Source: Chelatococcus composti
GTDB lineage: Bacteria; Pseudomonadota; Alphaproteobacteria; Rhizobiales; Beijerinckiaceae
Direction of reading: 5' to 3'
Assembly: GCF_014201415.1 (NCBI RefSeq)
Contig: NZ_JACHEH010000005.1
Location: 310,001-374,000, forward strand
DNA: 64,000 nt
Made by a program: the position numbers and the translations under genes. Below are positions 42,333-52,277 of the stretch, piece by piece. Position 1 is the stretch's first letter. Every line of letters starts with the position of its first letter. Below the pieces are notes generated by a model. It saw only the letters and a program-made list of their open reading frames with translations, was not told the origin of the DNA and did not search any database.

Positions 42333-43664
42333 TCAGGAGGCCTTTGCCGGCGCTTTCGCCTCGTCGTGCTGTCCGGAGGCGCGGCGGTTGAGCAGTGCGT
42401 AGATGAGTATGGCGCCGAAGGTCGCCGTGCCGATGCCGCCAATCTGGAAGCCGCCCACCGTGACCGCGAGGTCGCCCGCGCCGGCGATCACCGCCACACC
42501 GGCGGTAATCAGGTTCTTCGTGTCCGAGAAGTCGACCCGGTTTTCGACCCAGATGCGCCCGGCCGTCACCGTGATGAGGCCGAAGACCACGACCGACAGG
42601 CCGCCGATCACGGGGCCGGGAATGGTAAGGATCGTGGCGCCGAACTTGGGCGAGAAGCCAAGCAGAATGGCAAACAGACCCGCGACGACGAAGACGAGCG
42701 TCGAATAGATGCGCGTCACGGCCATCACGCCCATGTTTTCCGCATAGGTCGTCACGCCCGTGCCGCCACCGGCGCCAGAGACGATGGTGGCGATGCCGTC
42801 GCCGACGAAGGCCCGGCCGATGTAGGGGTCGAGGTTGCGCCCCGTCATCGCGCTGATGGCCTTGATATGCCCCAGGTTCTCCGCAACGAGAATGATCGCC
42901 ACCGGCGCGATCAGCGTCATCGCGCCCGCCGAGAAGGTCGGCGTCACGAAGTTGGGCGCGCCGAACCAGGGCGCGGCGCCGACGGCGGAGAAGTCGATGG
43001 GGTTCGCCAGCCCGAAGCTGCTGGCGCCGACCGCATAGACAATGTAGCCGACGAAGCCGCCGACGAGCACCGGGATACGCCGCAGCAGGCCGGGCACGTA
43101 GACCGCAGTGAGGCCGGTGGCGAGAACGGTGGTGAGGCCGACGAAGAGGTCGAAGCCGCTGGCGCTGATGCCCTTGACCGCGATGGGCGCCAGGTTGAGC
43201 CCGATGGCTGCCACCACGGCGCCCGTGACCACGGGCGGCATCAGCGTCTCGATCCAGCGGTAGCCGGCGCGCATGACGGCCAGGCCGATGGCGAGATAGA
43301 GCACGCCGGCCGCGATGATGCCGCCGAGGGCAACGGCGATGTTCGGGTTCGGGCCCGAGCCCGCATAGCCGGTGGCGGCGATGACGACGGCGATGAAGGA
43401 GAAGCTCGAGCCGAGATAGGACGGCACGCGCCCGCCGACGATGAGGAAGAAGATGAGCGTGCCGATCCCCGAGAACAGGATCGAGACGTTGGGATCGAAG
43501 CCCATGAGGATCGGGGCGAGCGCGGTCGACCCGAACATGGCGACCACATGCTGAAGTCCCGCGATCACGGTCTGCGGCCACGGCAGCCTCTCGTCCGGCG
43601 CGATGGTGCCTTCGGCCTTCAGCCGCCAGGCCGGGAACCAGCCGCCCCCTCTGTCCTGTCCCAT
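42333..43664 (-). CDS. Nucleobase (uracil/xanthine) permease, NCS2 family
   Basis: 443 residues with about 13-14 membrane segments. NCS2 hallmarks are the early QHVVAMFGSTALAPILMGFD, the substrate-site AENLGHIKAISAMTG (helix 8 Glu) and the helix 10 GAGGGTGVTTYAENMGVMAV. These match UraA/RutG-like uracil permeases better than urate transporters. The ATG at 43664 follows GAGAGGGAC; a longer frame upstream is not membrane-like. It runs against the importer operon. Proton symport of uracil is the family function; other bases are possible. Confidence 0.9.
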   Translation of the reverse strand: MGQDRGGGWFPAWRLKAEGTIAPDERLPWPQTVIAGLQHVVAMFGSTALAPILMGFDPNVSILFSGIGTLIFFLIVGGRVPSYLGSSFSFIAVVIAATGYAGSGPNPNIAVALGGIIAAGVLYLAIGLAVMRAGYRWIETLMPPVVTGAVVAAIGLNLAPIAVKGISASGFDLFVGLTTVLATGLTAVYVPGLLRRIPVLVGGFVGYIVYAVGASSFGLANPIDFSAVGAAPWFGAPNFVTPTFSAGAMTLIAPVAIILVAENLGHIKAISAMTGRNLDPYIGRAFVGDGIATIVSGAGGGTGVTTYAENMGVMAVTRIYSTLVFVVAGLFAILLGFSPKFGATILTIPGPVIGGLSVVVFGLITVTAGRIWVENRVDFSDTKNLITAGVAVIAGAGDLAVTVGGFQIGGIGTATFGAILIYALLNRRASGQHDEAKAPAKAS

Positions 43665-43998
43665 GATGTCCCTCTCGTTCTGCGTTGGCGGGATTGCGCG
43701 GAGCCGCCGCAAGGCGGCCCGCCGACAGCTTGACCGAGTCTCGCGGTCGCGTTGCCTGGAAAATTGCCAATATCGGGTGGCCTGCCTACTGCAAAAGCGC
43801 AAGGTCAGCTATTCACAGCCGTGTCCAGAATGCGCCGCGGCGCTCTGTCGGAGCAACTGCCCGGGCGCGGCGGCAGAGCCGGCATTTCCTTGATGGTGGC
43901 TTTGCGCTAGGAAGCCCGCATCGTCGCGACTCGCGCGATGGCACCCGACGGATAGGCCCGGCGCCGACAGATTCCGTCGACCTGGCAGGAGGGCCCGC
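43665..43998. other. Divergent intergenic region (permease / manC)
   Basis: 334 bases with no convincing gene. Near the permease start a small hairpin GCCGCC-GCAA-GGCGGC lies at 43703-43718, within the likely leader of the - strand permease mRNA; no attenuator partner was seen. AGGAGG at 43989 is the ribosome site for manC. No clear promoter could be chosen. Confidence 0.45.
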
Positions 43999-45429
43999 AT
44001 GAGGAAGCATCCGGGGATTGTCCCGGTCGTTCTGTCCGGTGGCACCGGCACGCGCCTGTGGCCGCTGTCGCGCGAATCCTACCCCAAGCAGCTCCTGGCC
44101 CTCGCCGGGGCGGAGACGCTGCTACAGCAGACGCTGGCGCGCGTCGCCGGCCAGCCGGGTTTTGCGGCGCCCGTCGTGATCGCCAACGCGGAACACCGCT
44201 TCGTCATTGCCGAGCAGGCGCGCCAGGCGGGCATCGCTGACGTGACGATCGTTCTGGAGCCCGTCGGCCGCAACACTGCTCCGGCGGCTGCGGTTGCGGC
44301 GCTGATGGCAATGGCGGATGATCCCGATGCGCTGATCCTCATCATGCCGGCTGACCACGTGGTGCAGGATCCGGCCGCCTTCCGCGCCGCGGTCGAGACC
44401 GGCGCGGCGGCGGCCGCTGCGGGCCGGCTCGTGCTCTTCGGCATGCGTCCGGACAAGCCTGCCACCGGCTATGGCTACATCCGCCGCGGTGACCCGCTGC
44501 CGGGCCTTGCCGGCATCGACGCCGTCGCCGCCTTCGTCGAGAAGCCCGACCAGCCGACGGCCGAGCGCTATCTCGCCAGCGGCGACTATCTCTGGAACAG
44601 CGGCATCTTCCTGCTGCCCGCCGCCGCCTTCATCGCGGAGCTCGATCGGCATGCGCCGGACGTGCTCGCGGCTGCGCGCGGAGCACTGGAGGGCGCCGTG
44701 CGCGACCTCGACTTCCTGCGCCTCGCGGAAGCGCCGTTTGCGGCCGGGCCATCGATCTCCATCGACTATGCGGTGATGGAGAAGACGGACAAGGCCGCCG
44801 TCGTGCCCTCTGAGTTCGGCTGGAGCGACGTCGGCAGCTGGTCGGCCCTGTGGGAGATCGGCACACGGGATGCCGACGACAACCTGTGCGTCGGCGACGT
44901 GGTGGCGCTGGAGACGCGGGGATCCTACCTGCGCGGCGAGGGACGTCTCGTCGCCGCCCTTGGCGTCGAGAACCTCGTCGTGGTGGCGACGCCCGATGTC
45001 GTGCTTGTGACGCGGCGCGACAGCGACCAGAAGGTTTCGCAGCTCGTCGCGGCGCTGAAGAAGGACGGGCACGCCGCGGCCACACAGACGCAGCGTGTCT
45101 ATCGCCCCTGGGGCTTCTACCAGTCGGTGCACGAGGGGGAGCGCTTCCAGGTCAAGCGCATCACGGTCAATCCCGGTGCCAAGCTGTCGCTGCAGAAGCA
45201 TTTCCACCGCTCCGAGCACTGGATCGTGGTCAACGGCACGGCCCTCGTCACCCGGGACGGGGAGCAGATCCTCCTGCGCGAGAACGAATCGGTCTTCCTG
45301 CCTCTTGGCTGCGTCCACCGCCTGGAGAATCCGGGCAAGCTGCCGCTCAATCTCATCGAGGTGCAGTCCGGTCCCTATCTGGGCGAGGACGACATCGTCC
45401 GCCTCGAGGATATCTACAAGCGGATCTGA
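43999..45429 (+). CDS. manC: Mannose-1-phosphate guanylyltransferase / mannose-6-phosphate isomerase
   Basis: 476 residues, the usual length for the bifunctional ManC/AlgA/XanB type. The N-terminal GDP-mannose pyrophosphorylase shows VVLSGGTGTRLWPLSRE and YPKQLL, with FVEKPDQPTAERYL later. The C-terminal cupin has the isomerase motif SLQKHFHRSEHWIVV. It makes GDP-mannose from mannose-1-phosphate, and mannose-6-phosphate from fructose-6-phosphate. GGAGGG precedes the ATG. First gene of the large + strand glycan cluster; its product feeds Gmd and Fcl downstream. Confidence 0.95.
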   Translation: MRKHPGIVPVVLSGGTGTRLWPLSRESYPKQLLALAGAETLLQQTLARVAGQPGFAAPVVIANAEHRFVIAEQARQAGIADVTIVLEPVGRNTAPAAAVAALMAMADDPDALILIMPADHVVQDPAAFRAAVETGAAAAAAGRLVLFGMRPDKPATGYGYIRRGDPLPGLAGIDAVAAFVEKPDQPTAERYLASGDYLWNSGIFLLPAAAFIAELDRHAPDVLAAARGALEGAVRDLDFLRLAEAPFAAGPSISIDYAVMEKTDKAAVVPSEFGWSDVGSWSALWEIGTRDADDNLCVGDVVALETRGSYLRGEGRLVAALGVENLVVVATPDVVLVTRRDSDQKVSQLVAALKKDGHAAATQTQRVYRPWGFYQSVHEGERFQVKRITVNPGAKLSLQKHFHRSEHWIVVNGTALVTRDGEQILLRENESVFLPLGCVHRLENPGKLPLNLIEVQSGPYLGEDDIVRLEDIYKRI

Positions 45430-45460
45430 TCCCGCGCGGGGTGGATGGAGAGCTGACCGT

Positions 45461-45505
45461 CGTTCACGGCGTGAACGTCACGCCTTGACGTTCACGCCGT
45501 GAACG
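45461..45505. repeat. Perfect 20-bp inverted repeat made of two 17-bp palindromes, likely operator pair
   Basis: 45461-45480 is the exact reverse complement of 45486-45505, with CGCCT between. Each arm also contains its own palindrome, CGTTCACG-G/C-CGTGAACG (45461-45477 and 45489-45505), whose centres are 28 bases apart. The element lies in the 115 bases between manC and the winged-helix regulator gene, which starts 39 bases later. Two identical palindromes in a short gap before a DNA-binding protein gene suggest a dimeric operator and autoregulation. A transcription-blocking hairpin is possible too, but no T run follows. Confidence 0.75.
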
Positions 45506-45544
45506 TCTATCGAGCGCCCCGGACTGAGCGAGGCACAGGGGCAG

Positions 45545-46243
45545 ATGGCGGACAAGCTCCCGACCGAGGTGGACCTTGAGTTGCTCACCTCGCTGGAAAG
45601 CGGGGAGGTGGTGACGCAGATGTCGCTGTCGCGGCGCATCGGCGTGTCCATCGGCCTCGTCAACGCACTGCTCAAGCGCGCCATCCGCAAGGGCTACGTG
45701 AAGGCGAAGGCCGCGCCCTACAAGCGCTACGCCTATTATCTGACGCCGAGCGGCTTTTCCGAGAAGAGCCGGCTCCTGGCCGATTACCTCGATATTTCCC
45801 TGCGCTTTTTCCGCGACGCGCGGGAGCAGTATGCGGACGGGTTCCGCCGCCTCGATGCGGCCGGGCTGCGCCGCGTCATCCTCGCCGGGGCGGGCGAGCT
45901 CGCCGAGATCGCCATCCTCGCTGCCCGTGATGGCGCGATCGAGGTCGTCGCGGTGCTCGACGGCGGGACGAACCGCTCCCGTGTGGCCGGCGTGCCGGTG
46001 GTGCGCACCCTGCAGGAAGCGCCGGCTTTCGACGCCGTGGTGGTGACGGATTCACGCACCCCCCAGGCGACCTACGACCGCCTGAAGGGGCAGGTCGACT
46101 TCAACCGCATCGTGACGCCGCCGCTGCTGCACGTGTCGCTTTCTGCCGTGCCGAATGCGGCGGAGGAGGACCTGGATACGCCCGTGACGGATGGAGACCG
46201 CAAGGATCCCGGCGCGCTGCGCGCGCCTGCAATGGAAGGATGA
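45545..46243 (+). CDS. Winged-helix transcriptional regulator with C-terminal nucleotide-binding-like domain
   Basis: 232 residues. Residues 1-85 are a MarR-like winged helix ([40 protein letters not shown]). After a helical linker, residues about 115-205 look like a Rossmann-type fold ([48 protein letters not shown]) similar to the N-terminal part of sugar-modifying PglD/CoA-binding proteins. It may sense a nucleotide or nucleotide sugar and tune the glycan operon. The gmd gene overlaps its stop by ATGA. A palindrome pair just upstream is the likely binding site. The sensing role is inferred. Confidence 0.83.
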   Translation: MADKLPTEVDLELLTSLESGEVVTQMSLSRRIGVSIGLVNALLKRAIRKGYVKAKAAPYKRYAYYLTPSGFSEKSRLLADYLDISLRFFRDAREQYADGFRRLDAAGLRRVILAGAGELAEIAILAARDGAIEVVAVLDGGTNRSRVAGVPVVRTLQEAPAFDAVVVTDSRTPQATYDRLKGQVDFNRIVTPPLLHVSLSAVPNAAEEDLDTPVTDGDRKDPGALRAPAMEG

Positions 46244-47316
46244 GCAACTTGTCCAAACGTGCACTCATCACCGGTGTGACCGGCCAGGACGGCGCCTACC
46301 TGGCGGAGCTCCTTCTCGCCAAGGGCTACCGCGTCTGGGGCGTGAAGCGCCGTTCCTCGTCTTTCAACACGGCGCGTGTCGACCATCTCTACCAGGACGT
46401 GCACGAGGGCGATCCGAAGTTCCGCATGGTCTACGGTGACATGACGGACTCGACCAACCTCATCCGCATCGTGCAGGAGATCCAGCCGGACGAGATCTAC
46501 AACCTCGCCGCCCAGAGCCATGTGCAGGTGAGTTTCGAGACGCCGGAGTACACGGCCAATGCCGATGCCCTCGGCACCCTGCGCCTGCTGGAGGCGATCC
46601 GCCTGCTGAAGCTCGAGGGCAAGACGCGCTTCTACCAGGCGTCGACCTCCGAGCTCTACGGCAAGGTGCAGGAGACGCCGCAGCGCGAGACAACGCCCTT
46701 CTATCCGCGCAGCCCCTATGCCGCGGCCAAGCTCTATGCCTACTGGATCACGGTGAACTACCGCGAGGCCTATGGCATCCATGCCTCGAACGGCATTCTC
46801 TTCAACCACGAGAGCCCCATCCGCGGCGAGACCTTCGTCACCCGCAAGATCACCCGCGCGGTGGCGGCCATCGAATGCGGCCTGCAGGAGGCGCTCTATC
46901 TCGGCAATCTCGACGCCAAGCGCGACTGGGGCCATGCGCGCGATTATGTCGAAGGCATGTGGCGCATCCTGCAGCAGGACAAGCCCGACGACTATGTGCT
47001 CGCCACGGGCGAGACCCACTCGGTGCGCGAGTTCGTGGAGCTTGCCTTCGCCGAGGTGGGCCGCACGATCGTCTGGCAGGGCCAGGGTGTGGACGAGGTC
47101 GGCATCGACAAGGCGAGCGGCAAGACGCTCGTGCGCATCGACCCGCGCTACTTCCGGCCCACCGAGGTCGACCTCCTTCTCGGCGACCCCACCAAGGCCC
47201 GCGAGAAGCTCGGCTGGCGGCACCGCACCAGCTTCCGCGAGCTTGTGAAGGAGATGGTGGAGAGCGACCTCAAGACCGTCAGGAACGAAGCGGAGCGTCG
47301 GAACCGTCATGACTGA
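46240..47316 (+). CDS. gmd: GDP-mannose 4,6-dehydratase
   Basis: 358 residues, extended SDR. The NADP-binding turn is [15 protein letters not shown]; catalytic elements are [11 protein letters not shown] and [25 protein letters not shown] is specific for this enzyme. It converts GDP-mannose to GDP-4-keto-6-deoxymannose, the precursor of GDP-fucose and relatives. The start overlaps the regulator stop by four bases (ATGA), and its end overlaps the fcl start by 8 bases. Confidence 0.97.
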   Translation: MSNLSKRALITGVTGQDGAYLAELLLAKGYRVWGVKRRSSSFNTARVDHLYQDVHEGDPKFRMVYGDMTDSTNLIRIVQEIQPDEIYNLAAQSHVQVSFETPEYTANADALGTLRLLEAIRLLKLEGKTRFYQASTSELYGKVQETPQRETTPFYPRSPYAAAKLYAYWITVNYREAYGIHASNGILFNHESPIRGETFVTRKITRAVAAIECGLQEALYLGNLDAKRDWGHARDYVEGMWRILQQDKPDDYVLATGETHSVREFVELAFAEVGRTIVWQGQGVDEVGIDKASGKTLVRIDPRYFRPTEVDLLLGDPTKAREKLGWRHRTSFRELVKEMVESDLKTVRNEAERRNRHD

Positions 47317-48259
47317 CCGCAGCATGCCCTTCGATCTTGCCGGCAAGCGCATCTTCGTCGCCGGTCATCGCGGCATGGTCGGCTCCGCTGTGGTCAGGCG
47401 CCTGCAGACGGAGGATTGCGAGATTCTGACGGCAGGGCGCGAGGTGCTCGACCTGCGCGACCAAGCGGCGACCAAGGCATTCTTCGACCGGAATCGGCCC
47501 GAGGTCGTGGTCCTGGCGGCGGCCAAGGTCGGCGGCATCCTGGCCAACGATACCTACCCGGCGGATTTCCTCTACGACAACCTTGTCATCGAGACGAATG
47601 TCATCGGCGCCGCTTTCCAGGCGGGCGTGCGCAAGCTGCTCTTCCTGGGCTCGTCCTGCATCTATCCGAAGTTCGCGCCGCAGCCGATTCCGGAAGATGC
47701 ACTTCTGACCGGGGCGCTGGAACCCACGAACGAGTGGTATGCGCTCGCCAAGATCGCCGGCATCAAACTGTGCGATGCCTATCGCAAGCAATACGGCGCC
47801 GACTTCATTTCGGCGATGCCGTCGAACCTCTATGGCCCCGGCGACAACTTCGACCTGCGGACCAGCCACGTCCTGCCGGCGTTGATGCGCAAGGCGCACG
47901 AGGCGAAGCTCGCCGGGGCGCGCTCGCTGGAGGTGTGGGGCACGGGCACGCCGCGCCGCGAGTTCCTCTACGTGGACGATCTCGCCGACGCGCTCGTCTT
48001 CCTGCTCAAGCACTATTCCGAGCCCGGCCACATCAATGTCGGCACGGGCGAGGACGTGACCATCCGGGAGCTCGCCGAGCTGATCTGCCGCACGGTGGGC
48101 TTCGAGGGCGAGCTCGTGTTCGACAGTTCCAAGCCCGACGGGACGCCCCGCAAGCTCATGGACGTCGGGAAGCTTTCCGCCATGGGCTGGCGCGCACGCA
48201 CGAGCCTGCCGGAGGGCGTGGCGAAGACCTATCAGGCATTCAAGGACAGCCTGCGGTGA
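47309..48259 (+). CDS. fcl: GDP-L-fucose synthase
   Basis: 316 residues, extended SDR with epimerase and reductase activity. Motifs: [15 protein letters not shown] at the N-terminus, [16 protein letters not shown] with the catalytic Ser, and [15 protein letters not shown] with Tyr and Lys. It turns GDP-4-keto-6-deoxymannose into GDP-L-fucose. Overlaps gmd by 8 bases. The fucose donor is presumably used by the GT11 enzyme at 60353-61264. Confidence 0.96.
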   Translation: MTDRSMPFDLAGKRIFVAGHRGMVGSAVVRRLQTEDCEILTAGREVLDLRDQAATKAFFDRNRPEVVVLAAAKVGGILANDTYPADFLYDNLVIETNVIGAAFQAGVRKLLFLGSSCIYPKFAPQPIPEDALLTGALEPTNEWYALAKIAGIKLCDAYRKQYGADFISAMPSNLYGPGDNFDLRTSHVLPALMRKAHEAKLAGARSLEVWGTGTPRREFLYVDDLADALVFLLKHYSEPGHINVGTGEDVTIRELAELICRTVGFEGELVFDSSKPDGTPRKLMDVGKLSAMGWRARTSLPEGVAKTYQAFKDSLR

Positions 48260-48341
48260 CCTCGCCCTCCTTGCCGGAGCCGCGCGGCCCTTCGTGCCGC
48301 CGCTGATCGAACCAGTCGAGACCCGAGCAGTGACAACATCA

Positions 48342-49178
48342 ATGCCCGCTCACGAGCCCGTCGAGGTGGTGATCCGCGCAAGCGGCGATCACACCTTCTT
48401 GCACGACATGGCAGACCTGTGGGCGAACCGCGACATTGCCTGGACGCTGGCGCTGCGCGAAATCCAGGTCCGTTACAAGCAGTCCGTCATCGGCATCGCC
48501 TGGGCGCTGCTGCAACCCGTTCTGACGACGGCCATCTTCACCTTTGTCTTCAGCTATCTGGCTCGCATCCCGACGGGGGAGGTTCCCTATCCCGTCTTCG
48601 TCTTCTCGGGTCTGCTGATGTGGCAGTATTTCAGCCGGGTCGTCGGAGAGGCCGCAGGATCCTTGGTGAAGAACGAGGCCATCATCACCAAGGTCTTCTT
48701 CCCGCGCCTCATCTTGCCGCTGATCCCGGCCATTTCGGCGGCCGTGGAGTTCGCCATCGCGCTCCTCGTGCTGGTCGCGGTCATGCTGCTCTACGGCATG
48801 GTTCCGTCACCGCTGATCGTGCTGGTGCCAGTCGTCGTCGTGGCGGCGGGACTGCTGGGCTATGGTATCGGTCTTGTGCTCTCGCCGCTCAACGCGATCT
48901 ATCGCGATATCGGGATTGCCCTGCCGTTCTTCATCCAGATCGCCATGTATGTGACGCCGGTGATCTATCCCGTCGCCTTCGTCCCGGAGCGATACCAGTG
49001 GCTGTACGCGCTCAATCCGGCCGCGACGCTGATCGATACCATGCGGGCCGTCGTTGTGCGGGCTGACTGGCCCGGCCTTCTCAGCTACGCCTTTCTCCTC
49101 TTGTGGACCGTCGGCTTCCTCGCGCTCGGCCTGCGCGTCTTCCGCAAGCTCGAGCCGGCGATCGTCGACAGGATCTGA
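48342..49178 (+). CDS. ABC transporter permease for O-antigen/polysaccharide export (Wzm)
   Basis: 278 residues with six membrane helices. The N-terminal amphipathic stretch LANRDIAWTLALREIQVRYK, as LWANRDIAWTLALREIQVR plus KQSVIGIAWALLQP, is the hallmark of Wzm-type permeases; the end has YVTPVIYPVAFVPERYQWLY before the last helices. GTG at 48330 or 48294 could add residues, but the ATG at 48342 best fits the family. It overlaps the ATPase gene by one base (TGATG). Exports a completed lipid-linked glycan to the periplasm. Confidence 0.9.
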   Translation: MPAHEPVEVVIRASGDHTFLHDMADLWANRDIAWTLALREIQVRYKQSVIGIAWALLQPVLTTAIFTFVFSYLARIPTGEVPYPVFVFSGLLMWQYFSRVVGEAAGSLVKNEAIITKVFFPRLILPLIPAISAAVEFAIALLVLVAVMLLYGMVPSPLIVLVPVVVVAAGLLGYGIGLVLSPLNAIYRDIGIALPFFIQIAMYVTPVIYPVAFVPERYQWLYALNPAATLIDTMRAVVVRADWPGLLSYAFLLLWTVGFLALGLRVFRKLEPAIVDRI

Positions 49179-50449
49179 TGATGTCGAGCGTCATAACGGT
49201 CGAAAATCTCGGCAAGCGCTATTCGCTGGCGAACACGGCAGCGCCGGCCTACAGCACCTTGCGCGACGTGATGGCGGACGCGGCGCGCCGTTTCCTCCGG
49301 CGCGAGCCGGTCATCGAGGCAAGGGCTGCGAAGGATTTCTGGGCCCTGCGCAACGTCAGCTTCGAGGTGAGGGAAGGCGATGTCGTCGGCATTGTCGGGC
49401 GCAACGGCGCCGGCAAGAGCACGCTGCTGAAGGTGCTGTCGCGCATCACGTCTCCCACCGAGGGGCAGGCGCGGATCCGCGGGCGCGTCGGCTCGCTGCT
49501 CGAGGTCGGCACCGGGTTCCACCCGGAGCTGTCCGGGCGTGAGAACATCTTCTTCAATGGCGCCATCCTCGGCCTGCGCAAGCACGAGATCCGTGCGCGC
49601 TTCGACGAGATCGTCGAGTTTGCCGGTGTCGCCGATTTTCTCGACATCCCGATCAAGCGCTATTCGAGCGGCATGAAGATGCGCCTCGCCTTCTCGGTAG
49701 CGGCGCATCTCGACCCCGAAATCATGATCGTCGACGAGGTTCTGGCGGTCGGTGATGCCGAGTTCCAGAAGAAGTGCCTCGGCAAGATGCAGGATATCAG
49801 CGGTAGCGGCCGGACGGTGCTCTTCGTCAGCCACAGCATGCAGACCGTCACGTCACTGTGCAGCCGCTGCATCCTGCTGGACAGGGGCCGCATTCGCAAG
49901 GACGGCACGCCGTCCGAGGTTATCCTCGAATATCTCGGCGGGGACGGCGAGTTCAGCGGTCGCGCCGATTTCGCGAGCCAGGGCAAGGTGGTCGGCGACG
50001 ATGATGTCCAGCTTCTCTACGGCGAGGTCATCGACGAAAATGGCCGGGCCACTCTGGAGGTTGACATCCGCAGGCCTGTCGCTGTGCGCATGGGCTTTCG
50101 CGTCAGACGCCGCAGCGACATCGCCTTCATCCCCAACTTCCATTTCGTCATCCCCGGCGGCACCTATGCCTTCGTCAGCACGCCAGACGCCCCCGTCTCA
50201 CTGCCACCGGGCGATTACGAGGCGATATGCCACATCCCGGGAGACTTCCTGAACGAGGGCAGCTATTTCGTCGGCCTGGCCATCACGTCCTATACGGAAG
50301 GGCCCGTGCTCCATTTCTTCGAGCAGAGCGCGCTGACCTTCAACGTGCGCGACCCCATGGAGGGCAGCGTGGGGCGGCACGGCTATGTCAACGTCATGCC
50401 CGGCGTCGTGCGTCCGCGCCTGAAGTGGACCATCGAGGAGACAAGATAA
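49178..50449 (+). CDS. ABC transporter ATP-binding protein with C-terminal glycan-recognition domain (Wzt)
   Basis: 423 residues. The ATPase domain (1-260) has Walker [10 protein letters not shown], signature [12 protein letters not shown] and Walker [16 protein letters not shown]. Residues about 280-423 are a beta-sandwich like the Wzt C-terminal domain ([33 protein letters not shown]), which in E. coli O9a recognises the modified non-reducing end of the polymer. A methylated or otherwise capped chain end is therefore expected, and several methyltransferase-like genes follow. Starts at TGATG overlapping the permease stop. Confidence 0.93.
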   Translation: MMSSVITVENLGKRYSLANTAAPAYSTLRDVMADAARRFLRREPVIEARAAKDFWALRNVSFEVREGDVVGIVGRNGAGKSTLLKVLSRITSPTEGQARIRGRVGSLLEVGTGFHPELSGRENIFFNGAILGLRKHEIRARFDEIVEFAGVADFLDIPIKRYSSGMKMRLAFSVAAHLDPEIMIVDEVLAVGDAEFQKKCLGKMQDISGSGRTVLFVSHSMQTVTSLCSRCILLDRGRIRKDGTPSEVILEYLGGDGEFSGRADFASQGKVVGDDDVQLLYGEVIDENGRATLEVDIRRPVAVRMGFRVRRRSDIAFIPNFHFVIPGGTYAFVSTPDAPVSLPPGDYEAICHIPGDFLNEGSYFVGLAITSYTEGPVLHFFEQSALTFNVRDPMEGSVGRHGYVNVMPGVVRPRLKWTIEETR

Positions 50450-51222
50450 TGAAGGCGGTGATCCTGGCAGGCGGGCTGGGCACGCGTATCTCGGAGGAGA
50501 CGCATCTCAAGCCCAAGCCGATGGTGGAGATCGGCGGGAAGCCCATCCTGTGGCACATCATGAAGATCTATTCCGCCCATGGCGTGAACGATTTTGTGAT
50601 CTGCTGCGGTTACAAGGGCTATGTGATCAAGGAATATTTCGCCAACTACTTCCTGCACATGTCGGACGTGACATTCGACATGGCGGAGAACCGTATGACC
50701 GTGCTCCGGCAGACGGCGGAGCCGTGGCGCGTCACCCTGGTAGACACGGGCGAGAACACGCTCACCGGCGGGCGCCTGAAACGCGTCAAGGAATACCTCG
50801 AGGGCGAGGAGGCCTTCTGCTTTACCTATGGCGACGGCGTCGCGGATATCGACATCGGGCGCCTCATCGCCTTCCACCGCGAGCACGGCAAGCTCGCCAC
50901 GGTGACGGCGGTGGCGCCGCCCGGCCGCTACGGCGCGCTCCAGCGCGAGGGCAACGTCGTGCGCGGCTTCGTCGAGAAGCCGCGCGGCGACGGCGGCATG
51001 ATCAACGGCGGCTTCTTTGTCCTCTCGCCCAAGGTGCTCTCCTACATTGAGGGTGACAGGACGAGCTGGGAAGGCGAGCCGCTGGTGCAGATCGCGACTG
51101 AAGGCCAGCTGATGGCCTACGAGCATCACGGCTTCTGGGCCGCGATGGACACCCTGCGAGACAAGAACATGCTCGAGGAGCTCTGGGCTTCCGGCGCTGC
51201 GCCATGGAAGACATGGCAATGA
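50449..51222 (+). CDS. rfbF: Glucose-1-phosphate cytidylyltransferase
   Basis: 257 residues, exactly the usual RfbF length. The N-terminus [20 protein letters not shown], followed by [15 protein letters not shown], and later [10 protein letters not shown] are diagnostic. It forms CDP-glucose from CTP and glucose-1-phosphate. The start shares a base with the Wzt stop (TAATG), and the end overlaps rfbG by 19 bases. First step of the CDP-deoxysugar branch. Confidence 0.96.
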   Translation: MKAVILAGGLGTRISEETHLKPKPMVEIGGKPILWHIMKIYSAHGVNDFVICCGYKGYVIKEYFANYFLHMSDVTFDMAENRMTVLRQTAEPWRVTLVDTGENTLTGGRLKRVKEYLEGEEAFCFTYGDGVADIDIGRLIAFHREHGKLATVTAVAPPGRYGALQREGNVVRGFVEKPRGDGGMINGGFFVLSPKVLSYIEGDRTSWEGEPLVQIATEGQLMAYEHHGFWAAMDTLRDKNMLEELWASGAAPWKTWQ

Positions 51223-52277
51223 GCGCGGTGCCGTCTCGCACATTCTGGCGCGGCAGGCGTGTGCTGCTGACCGGCCACACCGGCTTCAAGGGCGGCTGGC
51301 TCGCGATGATGCTGCACCGTCTTGGGGCGGAGGTGACCGGCATCGGCCTTGCGCCGAACACGACGCCCAGCCTCTACGAGGTGGCCGACGTTGGCGACAT
51401 CTGCCACAGCCGCTTCTGCGACATTCGCGACCGCGAGGCCTTGACGCGGCTCGTGCGGGAGGCGCGGCCGGAGGTGGTGCTGCACCTGGCGGCGCAGCCG
51501 CTCGTGCGGGCCAGCTACCGCGAGCCGGTCGAGACCTTCGCCACCAACGTGATGGGCACGGTGCACCTGCTCGAGGCCCTGCGCGGCGCCGCGGACTGCC
51601 GCGTCGCTGTGATGGTGACGACCGACAAGGTCTACGAGAACCGCGAATGGCCATGGCCCTACCGCGAGGTCGATGCGCTCGGCGGGCATGATCCGTACAG
51701 CGCCAGCAAGGCCGCCAGCGAGATTGCCATCGCCAGCTACAGAAGTGCCTTTCTGCGCGAGGCGGGGATTGCGCTGGCGAGCGCGCGGGCCGGCAACGTT
51801 ATCGGCGGCGGCGACTGGTCGGAAGACCGGCTGCTGCCCGATGCCGTCCGCGCCTGGCAGGCGGGCAAGGCGCTCGTCATTCGCAACCTCGCGTCGGTGC
51901 GGCCCTGGCAGCATGTCATTGAGCCGCTGGTCGGCTATCTCGTGCTGGCACAGGCGTTGTGGGAACGGCCGGATCTCGCGGGGCCGTGGAACTTTGGGCC
52001 CGACACGTCCCAAAGTGCGAGCGTGCGTGATGTGATCGAGATTGCCCGCTGTGCCTGGGGCGCGGCCGATGTTGTTTACGGGGAGAATACCGGGCCCCAC
52101 GAGGCCGGGCGCCTGACGCTGGAGACGGCGAAGGCGCGGGAGCTGCTGGACGTGCGGCCGCGCTGGGACCTTGAGGAATCTGTCCGGCGGACGGTGGTCT
52201 GGTACCGGCGCCTTCAGGAAGGCGCACCGGCGCGCGCCCTCTGCGAGGATGACATCGCGGCCTGGGAGTGTGCCTGA
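51204..52277 (+). CDS. rfbG: CDP-glucose 4,6-dehydratase
   Basis: 357 residues, extended [18 protein letters not shown] binds [14 protein letters not shown] is specific to CDP-glucose dehydratase, and [11 protein letters not shown] contains the catalytic Tyr and Lys. The product is CDP-4-keto-6-deoxyglucose. A nearby internal ATG (51213 or 51219) is also possible, but the frame overlaps rfbF either way. It feeds the epimerase, C-methyltransferase and reductase that follow. Confidence 0.96.
   Translation: MEDMAMSAVPSRTFWRGRRVLLTGHTGFKGGWLAMMLHRLGAEVTGIGLAPNTTPSLYEVADVGDICHSRFCDIRDREALTRLVREARPEVVLHLAAQPLVRASYREPVETFATNVMGTVHLLEALRGAADCRVAVMVTTDKVYENREWPWPYREVDALGGHDPYSASKAASEIAIASYRSAFLREAGIALASARAGNVIGGGDWSEDRLLPDAVRAWQAGKALVIRNLASVRPWQHVIEPLVGYLVLAQALWERPDLAGPWNFGPDTSQSASVRDVIEIARCAWGAADVVYGENTGPHEAGRLTLETAKARELLDVRPRWDLEESVRRTVVWYRRLQEGAPARALCEDDIAAWECA

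Noticed and set aside
43703-43718. Hairpin GCCGCC-GCAA-GGCGGC as a pyrimidine attenuator for the uracil permease
   Set aside because: No alternative pairing partner or T run was seen, so a regulatory RNA claim cannot be supported.
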